A stretch of DNA of 64,000 nucleotides from Flammeovirga pacifica (GTDB lineage: Bacteria > Bacteroidota > Bacteroidia > Cytophagales > Flammeovirgaceae), in NCBI RefSeq assembly GCF_000807855.2, contig NZ_JRYR02000002.1, forward strand, positions 1,145,429 through 1,209,428. The letters are read 5' to 3'. Position numbers and translations under genes: made by a program. Shown here piece by piece: positions 18,675-28,397 of this stretch. Each line of letters begins with the position of its first letter. Position 1 is the stretch's first letter. Below the pieces are notes generated by a model. That model made no database searches. It saw only the letters and a list, made by a program, of their open reading frames with translations, and had not been told where the DNA came from.

Positions 18675-18789
18675 AATAAAATTTTTATCTCTTAGTGTTT
18701 ATCAATAGTGAAGAAGAGTAACGAGAATCCTATGATTTTTGATCGGTCTCCTTTCAATCATCTGTAAAATCACAGGTATTTTTTCATTA

Positions 18790-21700
18790 TTATTGAATGA
18801 TGACTTTCAACCTTTCTAAAGTATCCTGTCTTTTTATTTCAAGAATATACAACCCGTTGGTTAATCCATTTAAGGTGATTTTTTCCTTAAACGATCCCTC
18901 TCTCATGACTTTACCATTAAGGTTATATAATCTAAATGTTGTTGTTTCATGATTCGGAACTATGATATTAAGAATACCATTAGAAGGATTAGGATATATT
19001 TTTGTCTCTTGTTTTTCGATAGAAGATATATCTGTAACAATTGCTTTATAATTGGCTGTTACTTTCAAATCTTTATCTACGGTAACCGTAAACGGATTGT
19101 CTGTACTTACAACATTACCAGTCCAAGAAACAAACTCAAATCCTTCTTTTGGAGTAGCTGTTAAAGTCACCTGAACTTCGTAATCATAAGTCAGTTGCTC
19201 TGGAGATATACTTACTTCTCCATCTTCTGAAGTAATATCAATTGTAAAGGTTTTGATATCCCAAACAGCTGTTACTTCCATATTTTCGACTACAATTGTC
19301 GTCTCATCGAATTGTTCTCCAGCACTATTTCCCCAATACTTGAAAAGTTTTGCTGGATGTATAGGAGTTGATGGTAAGTCTACTGTTCCATCATCTTTAG
19401 AATACTTGACTACTGTATTTTCGCCATCGTTAAAGGTGACTGCGTAGCTATTACTTGTTCTTGATAATTCAAAATAATCAAAATCAAAACCATAGCTTAA
19501 AGTACTGAACCTTATAACATGTTCTCCTTTTTCTAAATAGAAGTTGCCTACTTTTTCTGTGATAAAGCTTGTTCCTGTGTAAGTCAATGACTTATTGGAA
19601 ATCAGCTGAATCCCTTCATCATGTAGTGATACTGATAACTGTTGGTAAGCTGGAGTTCGGCGTGTTTGATGATTCACTTCTAAATCATAGTTTCCTGATT
19701 GTTCTACGTTTATCGTAAATTCCAACCATTCGTCTGCCTTAATATCTCTTACTTTAGAGCCATCAGAACTAATATCTACCATCTCATCTGGTCTAAACGA
19801 CGATGAGTTTTTATTGATCTTATCCCAGTAGGCAATGTCTATACCACCATGATCATAATGCTCAAATTCTATTTTTCCTGGAATAGTATGAGGTTGATTA
19901 TCATCTGTATATGCCCATTGATTCGGTGTAAGAATAGTTAATACTCTTTCTTCTTTTACTCCTTCATTATCCACTGCTTCTAATCGCACCAAATAAGAAA
20001 GATTATTCATATCCGTTAACTGTGGTATAGAAGACCATTTATAAGGAGCAGAAGTTAAAGTACCCACATTTACATCGTCTACAAATAATGAAACTTCTTT
20101 GTAATCTGCACCTACAATTGCTTCAACATCTATACTACTTCCTTTTGTAAATTCTTGATTGTTTTCTAAGTTCAAGAAGCCAAGTCCGCGGTTTTCGTCT
20201 GCTTTTACTGCAATTTCTTTTTGTGCTTTATTGGTATTATCTGCCTGAAGCGAATGTTCTCCATAGGTTAGTTTACTACCATCGCCAATGTATAAAGTAA
20301 CATTAGCATTTTCTAATTCCTCTTCGTATCGAACAATTGCAAAGTGTCCGTCAAATTCAATTCCAAGGTCTTGAATGGTCACCGTACTATTATCGTCTTC
20401 TTGGCAAAGGATATAATCAACAACTATTTTGTTACCAATTTGTGTTTTCACTTTTGCTCCAACCACAACTTCTCCATTGTATAAATAGTCTACCGATTTG
20501 ATACTTGAGTTAGTTGATTTACTTGGTTCAAAGATATGTACATAAGGTTTATCCCAAGCCTCACCTTGCTGACGAATCGCCATAATTTGAGTTTTCTTAT
20601 TGATATAACCTCCTCTAGCTTCACGAGTAGCAGGACCTAAAGCTTTAGTATACTCACGTGCTATTCCACCTGGAGCAAACATGTTCATATACGTATTAGT
20701 TTCTTCCAAATCAAAACGAATATGTACTGCATCTGTTGTTGAAGCGGTTGCTTTTGTATCTTCAAAAAAGCGCCAACCCGGAGATTTACGTAAGTCTCCA
20801 ATATCATTTTGATAACGATCTGTAGCAGATACGCTCAAGGCATTGCCTTCCATGTCTACCAATTGAGTGGCATCCCCTAAATTGTGGTAGATGTAATCAT
20901 GGAAATTGTTATCTCCTAAAGAACGTGAACGGAACATATCGAAATAATATGCAGTTGATTCACTTGTACGAATAGTACTTAATGTTCTCTTTTGTTCATC
21001 ATTATTTACCTTATCATCTAAATATTGAGTAGCAAAACTAAAGTGAGGATGAATAGGATCTTCTAAGTGTCTTGGTTCTGCTGATTCATTTACGGTGGTA
21101 TTCATCCATAAATAAGAATCTGAATTCCAAGCCCCTTGTTGTATACCGTGTGTTGTACCATTAACAATCATGGTATTATTACCTGCATGTCTCCAAAAAT
21201 ATTCGATATGTTCAGGAATTTTTCTTTCGGCTAATGTTTTAGGTAAACCTGCATTTGCAGCCATTATATATCCTGCTCCATACAATTCCATAGTAATACC
21301 TGTACAGTGAGAGTGTACATAATGTGCTCCACCAATAATACCACAAAGACCATAATCTTCATTTTGTTCTTCGGCATCATTACGTTGTAATGCTACACCA
21401 GCGTGTTCTACAATTACTGTAGGTTTTTGGAAATCGATTTCCCCCTGAATATTTTTTGGAATATCTATACCCCAGAATAACTGTTCGAATGCTGAAAAAT
21501 GATCAAAAACTGAAATGGATACTGAAGGATCATAACCACCATTAGCATCATAAATTTGTCTTAACGCAATTTTTGCCTGTTGAATATGCTCATCAAAACC
21601 TCTTCTAGTAGCAAGGTTTAAAGTATACAAGTATAATTCGTCTGTCTTATCAATATCACGATGGGAATCTCCATAACGTACAAAACGTCTATTGGGCATT

Positions 21701-22668
21701 CTTAGATTATCAAACAAAAAGTTACCATCTAAAATATGCATGTTGTCCTCCATTACGTTAAGTTCTGGCTTTAAACGATCTACTAGGTTTAATATCAAAG
21801 TCACGTTTTGCATAAATCCATAACTCACTGCTTCAGGCCAAACTCCTTGGTTACCATACATTGGTAAGATAGACTTTGTAAAAGAATTTTGATGTCTTGT
21901 ACCTACGTTCCAAAATACATCAAACATTCTTTCTCTTTCCTCATCATCTTCTACATTTAAAATACTAAATAAAACACCTGGAGCTCTTAATATCGGATGG
22001 TTACTTACCTCTTTCCCATATTTTGTATCAGCCCCTCCATGTTCGTGTAAGGCATTAGAGGCTATATTAAATACGGCTTTTTGTGCCTTTACATTATCAA
22101 ATGCAATTTTACTACCTGAAGACTTTTGATAGACTTTTGTATCATCCTTTTTCAAATAATTTACCATAAAATCATAAGCAATGGCAAATTGTGCATATCC
22201 ACATCTAGGATCATAAAAATGACTACCACTCAAAGCGGTATTATGAGGATATTTTTGAGCAATTTCTTCGATATAATACCAAAGAATATCAGCCGCAAAT
22301 TGAGCATACTTTTCTTCTCCAGTGGTATAATACACCAAAGCAGCATAAGAAGCATAATTCAAAACTTTAGAGTGTTTAGAATTATTGGCCGATGCCTGAG
22401 ATTCAGACAAGTTATCGTCTGCAGCCAACTCAGGAATAGTATTTAAAATAGCACTCGGATTATCAATATGAGTATTGACTTTTATATCGATACTACTTTT
22501 TGCTTTTTCGATAATTCTACCTGCCCACTCGTAGTTTTCAATTTTTGATAAAACTGTCTCCTTCTCGTCTGCAGTAGTCCAAATCACAGGATGTTGTAAG
22601 CTTTGTGCCATAGAGCTCCAAGAAGCAAGGCACAAAAACATTACTACAAAAATCTTATATATTTTCAT
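18790..22668 (-). CDS. Heparinase II/III-like polysaccharide lyase with CBM6 and T9SS tail, candidate second ulvan lyase
   Basis: 1292 residues from the ATG at 22668; a longer frame would begin with TTG at 22689, but the ATG gives a cleaner signal peptide (MKIYKIFVVMFLCLASWSSMAQ). Next is an alpha/alpha toroid (about 45-400: YASYAALVYYTTGEEKYAQFAADI, HFYDPRCGYAQFAIAYDF). A heparinase II/III-type beta-sheet domain follows (about 420-840), with the conserved GAHYVHSHCTGITMELYGAG region. The tail is an Ig-like domain, CBM6 (GKIEFEHYDHGG), an InlB-type repeat and a T9SS tail (YPNPSNG). Ulvan-lyase families such as PL37 and PL40 are, as I recall, of heparinase type; I cannot say which family this belongs to. 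Only 41 bases separate it from GH3, so the two are co-transcribed. Confidence 0.82.
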   Translation of the reverse strand: MKIYKIFVVMFLCLASWSSMAQSLQHPVIWTTADEKETVLSKIENYEWAGRIIEKAKSSIDIKVNTHIDNPSAILNTIPELAADDNLSESQASANNSKHSKVLNYASYAALVYYTTGEEKYAQFAADILWYYIEEIAQKYPHNTALSGSHFYDPRCGYAQFAIAYDFMVNYLKKDDTKVYQKSSGSKIAFDNVKAQKAVFNIASNALHEHGGADTKYGKEVSNHPILRAPGVLFSILNVEDDEERERMFDVFWNVGTRHQNSFTKSILPMYGNQGVWPEAVSYGFMQNVTLILNLVDRLKPELNVMEDNMHILDGNFLFDNLRMPNRRFVRYGDSHRDIDKTDELYLYTLNLATRRGFDEHIQQAKIALRQIYDANGGYDPSVSISVFDHFSAFEQLFWGIDIPKNIQGEIDFQKPTVIVEHAGVALQRNDAEEQNEDYGLCGIIGGAHYVHSHCTGITMELYGAGYIMAANAGLPKTLAERKIPEHIEYFWRHAGNNTMIVNGTTHGIQQGAWNSDSYLWMNTTVNESAEPRHLEDPIHPHFSFATQYLDDKVNNDEQKRTLSTIRTSESTAYYFDMFRSRSLGDNNFHDYIYHNLGDATQLVDMEGNALSVSATDRYQNDIGDLRKSPGWRFFEDTKATASTTDAVHIRFDLEETNTYMNMFAPGGIAREYTKALGPATREARGGYINKKTQIMAIRQQGEAWDKPYVHIFEPSKSTNSSIKSVDYLYNGEVVVGAKVKTQIGNKIVVDYILCQEDDNSTVTIQDLGIEFDGHFAIVRYEEELENANVTLYIGDGSKLTYGEHSLQADNTNKAQKEIAVKADENRGLGFLNLENNQEFTKGSSIDVEAIVGADYKEVSLFVDDVNVGTLTSAPYKWSSIPQLTDMNNLSYLVRLEAVDNEGVKEERVLTILTPNQWAYTDDNQPHTIPGKIEFEHYDHGGIDIAYWDKINKNSSSFRPDEMVDISSDGSKVRDIKADEWLEFTINVEQSGNYDLEVNHQTRRTPAYQQLSVSLHDEGIQLISNKSLTYTGTSFITEKVGNFYLEKGEHVIRFSTLSYGFDFDYFELSRTSNSYAVTFNDGENTVVKYSKDDGTVDLPSTPIHPAKLFKYWGNSAGEQFDETTIVVENMEVTAVWDIKTFTIDITSEDGEVSISPEQLTYDYEVQVTLTATPKEGFEFVSWTGNVVSTDNPFTVTVDKDLKVTANYKAIVTDISSIEKQETKIYPNPSNGILNIIVPNHETTTFRLYNLNGKVMREGSFKEKITLNGLTNGLYILEIKRQDTLERLKVIIQ

Positions 22669-22709
22669 TTGAATGATGATTTTATTCAAAAAAGAATATT
22701 CAACAAATA

Positions 22710-24998
22710 TTATATTTTACCTGATTTCAAAGTGAAATTAGCGGTTTTAAAATCGGCACTTGAACGGCCAATTCTTAATTCAAAATCACCAATGCCCAGG
22801 TTTTTCTTCATATCTAACCCTGTATACTCTAACATCTTAGGTGATATTTTAAAAGATACTTGTATACTTTCACCCGGAGCTATTTCAATCTTTTCAAACC
22901 CTTTTAACTCTTGCATTGGTCTCACTACCGTACCAATCAAATCTTTGATATATAATTGTGCTACTTCTTTACCTTTTACATCTCCTGTGTTAGTAATTGT
23001 TACACTGGCTGTTAAGTAAGAATCCACTGTCATGTTTGAATCAGATAAAGTGATATCTGAATATTCGAATTGCGTATAACTTAATCCGTATCCGAAATCA
23101 AATAGTGGTGTGTTCTCTGCAAATAAATATCCTTTCTTATAGTTAATTTCTTTTTGACTGTAATGGAAAGGAATCTGACCAATTGATCTTGGTACTGTTA
23201 CTGGTAGTTTTCCTGATGGATTTACTTGACCAAATAATACTTCAGCAATTGCATAATTTCCTTCTTCACTTAAATCCCAGCAATCTAAAAGGGCATCTGC
23301 TTCTTTAGCAAAAGTGTTAACCGATAATGTTCTTCTATGCTTTAAAACAATGACTACTGGCTTGCCTAATTTCTTTAATTCTAAAATCAACTCATCTTGT
23401 AAACCTACAGGATCAATGCTATCTCTATCGCCAAAAGCATGAGTAAAGAAGCCTTCTTTAGAAGTATATTCATCTCCACCTACTACAGCCACAATAACAT
23501 CTGCATTCTGTGCCGTATTAATGATTTTTTGTATCCCTTCTTTTTGAAGTTTCTCCTCTGTTAATTCAGGAATCCCTCTTCTCTTATTTGTTAAATCAAA
23601 TCCTTTTTCTGATACAAGCTGAACGTTTTCTCCAACTACACTTGCAAATTGTTCTTTAACTGTTTCATCTAAAGAAGGACCTACTAATGCTAGTGTCATG
23701 TTTTTGTTGCCATCTAATGGTAAAACGCCATTGTTAGTTAACAATACAATTGACTCACGGTCTGCTTCTCTGGCTAACGTTAAGTGAGCAGCTGTTCTAA
23801 CTTCTTTCTTTGCTTTCTTTACTTTCACATATGGGTTCTCGAAAAGTCCTAAGATAAATTTAGTTCTTAAAACTCTTGCTGCTGAACGATCAATGTATTG
23901 CATCAATTCAGGGTTTTCTTTCACCATTTTCGGTAATAAAGCGTAAGCATCTTCTGCATAAAGGTCCACATCAACTCCGGCTAACAAACCTAATAATGCT
24001 GCTTCCTCTTGAGTTTCGGCTACCTTCATGAAGTAATGTAATCTTCCAATATCATTTGCATCAGAAACAACATAACCTTCAAATTTCCATTGGTCACGTA
24101 ATACTTCAGTCAATAACCAAGGGTTAGCGTGACTTGCAATTCCATTAAGATCACCATGAGAAGCCATAATTCCTAAAGTATTGGCTTCTTTAACGGCAGC
24201 TTCAAACGGAGGGAAAATTTCATCAATTAAAGTACGAGGTGAAATTTCTATAGAGGCAAAGTTAGTACCTCCAGAAAGTTGAGCATAACCTGCAAAGTGT
24301 TTCGTTACAGCGCCAATATGAGTAGCACTTAATCCTTCAGTATCTCCTTGTAAACCGTTGACTGCATTAATGATCATTTGAGTAGTCAAATAAGTATCTT
24401 CACTAAATGCTTCACTCATTCTACCAAATCTTGGATCTCTTACAATATCTGCTTCAGGTGAATGTGTTAAGTGTAAACCTCTTAGTCTTGCTTCTCTACC
24501 AACAGCATCATATACTCTTTTTACTAACTCTCTATTGTAAGTTGATGCCATATTAATCGGACGACCAAAACTTGTACAGCCTTCTGCATCCACACCGTTA
24601 TAAGATTCCGTTACAAAGAAACCTGGGATTCCTAAACGGCTATTTTCAATAATATATTTTTGTAATTGATTATTCAATTCAGCAGCTTCTTCTGGTGTAT
24701 TATGCTCTCCAGGGTTTTTGATCCCCCCAATACCAATCGTTAACTTTTCTTTTACAACTTCAGAAAGCTCTAATTTTCCGTCTTCACTAAATTCCACTCC
24801 TTTATTAGCATGGAACATTCTCATTTGTGCCACCTTCTCTTCTAAGGTCATTTTTTTTAGAAGATCTTGAACACGACTTTCAATATTTGCTGTGGGTTGT
24901 TTATAAATTTCGACAATAGGATTATCTGTGCTCTTGAAACTAGATATTAGTCCAATACAAAATAATACTGCTATGACTTTTTGTAATAATCTTGACAT
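22710..24998 (-). CDS. GH3 glycoside hydrolase (beta-xylosidase/beta-glucosidase type)
   Basis: 762 residues with an N-terminal hydrophobic leader (VIAVLFCIGLISS). The GH3 barrel contains RDPRFGRMSEAFSED, the motif KHFAGYAQ (Lys233-His234-Phe235) and the nucleophile motif YVVSDANDIG (Asp313). The alpha/beta sandwich starts at about 400 (ADRESIVLLTNNGVLPL) and the C-terminal fibronectin-like domain ends in the usual ELRIGRSSADF. Length and domain order are normal for secreted GH3 enzymes. Xylose is a minor ulvan sugar, so beta-xylosidase activity would fit; substrate remains inferred. It is followed closely by the heparinase-like lyase gene. Confidence 0.9.
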   Translation of the reverse strand: MSRLLQKVIAVLFCIGLISSFKSTDNPIVEIYKQPTANIESRVQDLLKKMTLEEKVAQMRMFHANKGVEFSEDGKLELSEVVKEKLTIGIGGIKNPGEHNTPEEAAELNNQLQKYIIENSRLGIPGFFVTESYNGVDAEGCTSFGRPINMASTYNRELVKRVYDAVGREARLRGLHLTHSPEADIVRDPRFGRMSEAFSEDTYLTTQMIINAVNGLQGDTEGLSATHIGAVTKHFAGYAQLSGGTNFASIEISPRTLIDEIFPPFEAAVKEANTLGIMASHGDLNGIASHANPWLLTEVLRDQWKFEGYVVSDANDIGRLHYFMKVAETQEEAALLGLLAGVDVDLYAEDAYALLPKMVKENPELMQYIDRSAARVLRTKFILGLFENPYVKVKKAKKEVRTAAHLTLAREADRESIVLLTNNGVLPLDGNKNMTLALVGPSLDETVKEQFASVVGENVQLVSEKGFDLTNKRRGIPELTEEKLQKEGIQKIINTAQNADVIVAVVGGDEYTSKEGFFTHAFGDRDSIDPVGLQDELILELKKLGKPVVIVLKHRRTLSVNTFAKEADALLDCWDLSEEGNYAIAEVLFGQVNPSGKLPVTVPRSIGQIPFHYSQKEINYKKGYLFAENTPLFDFGYGLSYTQFEYSDITLSDSNMTVDSYLTASVTITNTGDVKGKEVAQLYIKDLIGTVVRPMQELKGFEKIEIAPGESIQVSFKISPKMLEYTGLDMKKNLGIGDFELRIGRSSADFKTANFTLKSGKI

Positions 24999-25268
24999 AT
25001 CCTTAAAAAATTTTACGTTTATTTTTTATCTGTTATTAAGTTTATTTCTCCTTAAACTTTACATCTTCTTTTTGATTGACTACTCTTTAAAGTAGTGTCA
25101 TATGAGTCGAATACTTCCATACATTTCATTCCAAATCATTTCATCGGCCTTCATATATTGGCCTTATCAATAGTATCCGCTTGTTACAATTATAACAGAA
25201 AGTCAGTGTTTTACACCCGTAAAATAATCCATACTAAAGGTAAAATAGTTCAAATACGATTTAGAGTA

Positions 25269-25322
25269 CAAAAACACTTGTTTCACTTCGGGTAGTCCCT
25301 GAAATAAAACAAGTGTTGTTTT
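25269..25322 (-). terminator. Terminator after the GH78 gene
   Basis: AAACAAGTGTT (25307-25317) pairs with AACACTTGTTT (25273-25283), flanked by A and T runs (AAAAC on one side, GTTTTG on the other), with a smaller TTCAGGG/CCCGAA hairpin in the loop. It sits 15-70 bases past the GH78 stop, in the 338-base gap before GH3, which otherwise shows no gene. Confidence 0.65.
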
Positions 25323-25336
25323 GCGTATAGCATTTT

Positions 25337-28180
25337 TTACAATAAAGTATTCGATGCTTTAGTGTATTGAATGATGTAATTCCCCGATCCTAATTGCAGA
25401 TTATTCTGATCAAAGTTGAGATCATTTAATGTAGTTCCTTTATTTGTTTGAATACGTAAACTCTGTTTTTCTTTTGCAGAAAGAACGATACTAGCGGTAG
25501 TATTGAAGGGTACTTTTAGATCCATGGTTAAAGTCTTTCCAGACATTTTCCAATCATTTTTTATAGCTCCATAACGTGTGGGTACAGCTACATTTGCTGA
25601 AGTTATTTGATTAGGAAAAGTAGGATCAACAGTGAATTTTTTATAACCTGCCTTTTCATAAGATGATTTAATTCCTCCGATACTTTCATAAAAGTAGGCT
25701 GAAAAACCACTATGCATTGGATGGTTTAAAGAATTGGTTAATCCCTTCATGGTTTCCCATTCAAATTGCCTTTCCGGCCAAGTAGTAAACCCGTAATTCA
25801 TTACATAAGTTTGACTTGGGAAGGTAGGAATGGTAAGAATTTGATAAGCCAAGTCTGCTCTATCGTATTTACTTAAAACAGAATAGATATATCTATTTCC
25901 GTGAATACCCGTTGAATGATGCCCTCCTTTTTCTTTTTGAATATCGGTCACTAATCCTTCTAATACTTCTGATAGGTTTCCTTTATCGACCATTCCAAAT
26001 TGGAGTGCCATAACCGTTGCCGTCTGACTACCATACCATTTATATTCCCCTTTTTCTTCTAGGTAAACTTTATCAAAAGCAGCTTGTAATTCTCTTTGTT
26101 CTTTTTGTAGCTGATTGGCGTATTGTTTATCATCTACCAAGGTGGCAAACTTCTTCATTATACCTAGTATATCATAAAAATAAGCATTGGCTGATACTAC
26201 CGGATGACACTCCATAGCTGAGGGGTTATTTTTTCTATCCCATCTAGGCGGACACCAATCTCCCATACCATTATCAATAATTCCTCTTTCATTTTTGAAA
26301 GAAAGATAATAATCCGTTAGTCCTTTCATATCTTGATAGTATTCTTTGACTATTGATGAATCACCGTAGTAAACATAATGATAATAAGGTAAGTAGATGG
26401 TAGCTACCCCCCAATCTAATTTTGCTATGGATGATGTTCTTTTTCCGGGAGCAATCATTGTTGGCACTAAAAACTCAGTCTTTGAATGATATCCTTTCAC
26501 TTTCTTCCTCTGTGTACGAATATCCTCCATGTACTTTTTGTAAAAATGATCTAACTCGTAATTGTATAAAGCATATTCACAAAACGCATGGGCATCTCCT
26601 AACCAACCGCATTTTTCTCTATGAGGACAGTCTTCTGGAATACCGTGCATATTATCTACAATGGTCCATTTACTGATGGAATGCATTTTATTCAATAAAG
26701 AATCTGAACAAGAAAAACTACCTCTTTCTTGCATGTCTGTTGCGACTAATACCCCTTGAATAGTTTCTTTTGTAGGTGGATTTGAGAGACCTGAAAACTT
26801 GGCGTATCTAAAACCATGGTAAGTAAATTTAGGAGACCATTCTTGATCCTTTTTTCCATTACTGATGTATTTAAGGTTTTGTTTTAAGCCATTGGCTCCT
26901 CCTCCCGTAGTACCCAAGTAAATGTCTTTTCCATCTTTTGTAAGTGCTTCCGTCAAGATTACATCAATCAATTTTCCTTTCTCTTCAGTCACTTTGATTG
27001 CTACCCATCCTGCTATATTTTGACCAAAATCTACAATCCAATCACCATCAGGTGCTTTAAATATTTGACTAGGTTGTAAAGTTTTAAGGGCTCTAATTGG
27101 AGGCATTAATTGTGCACTTATTTTTGATACTTTGGGGTTTTCGATATTGGATTGATTCCAATTTGAAGCATTGAAATCTACTGTATTCCATCCCTCAAAA
27201 GCATATCTTGCATCATACGTTTCTCCACCGTATACATTATCAAATACAATGGGTCCTGTAGAAGATTTCCAATTTTGATCGGAATAAATTGTAGTAGAAG
27301 TATTATCGGTATAAGTGATATTAATACGTAGTTTAAAACTTGGCTTTCCATACGATAAATCTTTTTCAGATTCTGGATCGCGTTTCCAAGAAATATTCTG
27401 TCCGTAAAAACCATTACCTACAATTGATCCAACTACATTTTTCCCTTTATTTAATTGATTGGTCACATCATAGGTGACATAATAAGCCTGTTTATCATAG
27501 TTGGAAGGGGCAGGATCTAAAACATGATTACCAATTTTTTCACCATTCATGTACAACTCATAATATCCTAATCCGCAAATGTATGCTCTAGCGCTTTGTA
27601 CTTCTTTTTCAAGATCAATTTCATTTCTAAAGTATCCTGCAGGCTGACTTTTTACCATTGATGCCTTAGACATTTTACCTGTTTGATACGGTCTTGCGGC
27701 ATGTTCTGAAGTTCTATTATCCATTACAGAAAGCCATTTTGCTCCTTCCCATTGTGCATTGTTTAAGATACCCATTTCGAATGTACCCACAGGAGACCAA
27801 TCGGATGCTACTCCTTGTTCATCCCAAATTTTCACCTTCCACCAATATTTTTGGAAAGGTTGAAGTGGTTTTCCGTTGTACTTGATGTAGGAAGAACGGT
27901 TAGTCATAATTTTACCGTTGTTCCACACATCTGCATTTTCATCATTCAATTTTTCTATTGAACTAGCAACTACTATTTGATAAGCAGATTGAGATTTGTT
28001 TTCGCCCAATACGTCTACCTCCCAAGAAAAAGTAGGTTGTAAATTATCTAACCCTAAAGGGTTGACTATTTCATCACATTTAATAGATTGAAATTGAATG
28101 AGTTGACTTTGATCTTTAATCATTGGACTGCATCCAAAAATTAATATCCATAGAAATATAAAATATAAGTTTTTCATCAT
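25337..28180 (-). CDS. GH78 alpha-L-rhamnosidase lipoprotein
   Basis: 947 residues. Lipobox at Cys17 (LIFGCSP). An N-terminal fibronectin-like domain (PLGLDNLQPTFSWEV) and a beta-jelly-roll (ARAYICGLGYYELYMNGEKIG) come first. The (alpha/alpha)6 barrel carries EDCPHREKCGWLGDAHAF, with the catalytic acid candidate Glu522, and late in the barrel TTWPERQFEWETMKGLTNSLNHPMHSG. All are hallmarks of GH78. It removes alpha-L-rhamnose, which in ulvan is the sugar exposed after lyase cleavage and desulfation. It is the first enzyme gene after the SusC/SusD/fasciclin unit and is separated from that unit by a terminator. Confidence 0.93.
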   Translation of the reverse strand: MMKNLYFIFLWILIFGCSPMIKDQSQLIQFQSIKCDEIVNPLGLDNLQPTFSWEVDVLGENKSQSAYQIVVASSIEKLNDENADVWNNGKIMTNRSSYIKYNGKPLQPFQKYWWKVKIWDEQGVASDWSPVGTFEMGILNNAQWEGAKWLSVMDNRTSEHAARPYQTGKMSKASMVKSQPAGYFRNEIDLEKEVQSARAYICGLGYYELYMNGEKIGNHVLDPAPSNYDKQAYYVTYDVTNQLNKGKNVVGSIVGNGFYGQNISWKRDPESEKDLSYGKPSFKLRINITYTDNTSTTIYSDQNWKSSTGPIVFDNVYGGETYDARYAFEGWNTVDFNASNWNQSNIENPKVSKISAQLMPPIRALKTLQPSQIFKAPDGDWIVDFGQNIAGWVAIKVTEEKGKLIDVILTEALTKDGKDIYLGTTGGGANGLKQNLKYISNGKKDQEWSPKFTYHGFRYAKFSGLSNPPTKETIQGVLVATDMQERGSFSCSDSLLNKMHSISKWTIVDNMHGIPEDCPHREKCGWLGDAHAFCEYALYNYELDHFYKKYMEDIRTQRKKVKGYHSKTEFLVPTMIAPGKRTSSIAKLDWGVATIYLPYYHYVYYGDSSIVKEYYQDMKGLTDYYLSFKNERGIIDNGMGDWCPPRWDRKNNPSAMECHPVVSANAYFYDILGIMKKFATLVDDKQYANQLQKEQRELQAAFDKVYLEEKGEYKWYGSQTATVMALQFGMVDKGNLSEVLEGLVTDIQKEKGGHHSTGIHGNRYIYSVLSKYDRADLAYQILTIPTFPSQTYVMNYGFTTWPERQFEWETMKGLTNSLNHPMHSGFSAYFYESIGGIKSSYEKAGYKKFTVDPTFPNQITSANVAVPTRYGAIKNDWKMSGKTLTMDLKVPFNTTASIVLSAKEKQSLRIQTNKGTTLNDLNFDQNNLQLGSGNYIIQYTKASNTLL

Positions 28181-28275
28181 TTGATATTTTATGTTGGTTT
28201 AGCTTTTCAACAGAATGAAGTATTAGAAATATATTCTTATCTATCAATTCTGTGTATTATCATTTTATTGGATTA

Positions 28276-28315
28276 AAAAAAGGCTATCTCAAACAATTAT
28301 GAGACAGCCTTTTTA
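28276..28315. terminator. Terminator after the SusC/SusD/fasciclin unit
   Basis: AAAAAGGCTATCTCA (28277-28291) pairs, with one mismatch, with TGAGACAGCCTTTTT (28300-28314). T runs lie on both sides. It ends the SusC-SusD-fasciclin transcript and is 96 bases before the GH78 start. Confidence 0.8.
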
Positions 28316-28326
28316 GTGCTATTGTT

Positions 28327-28371
28327 ATAGCTAATTCTCTCACCAGAAATTTGGTAAATGAGAAGAGCTAT
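28327..28371 (-). other. Second hairpin just after the fasciclin-like gene
   Basis: ATAGCT-AA-TTCTC and GAGAA-G-AGCTAT arms pair around a central ACCA/TGGT stem. It lies within 30 bases of the stop and upstream of the main terminator on the transcript. It has no T tract of its own, so it may protect the 3' end of the SusCD messenger. Confidence 0.4.
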
Positions 28372-28397
28372 CTATCAAAATTATTTCATCTTTCGAC

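Noticed and set aside
22669-22689. TTG start adding seven residues to the heparinase-like lyase
   Set aside because: The ATG at 22668 gives a normal signal peptide; the extension adds residues before it without need.
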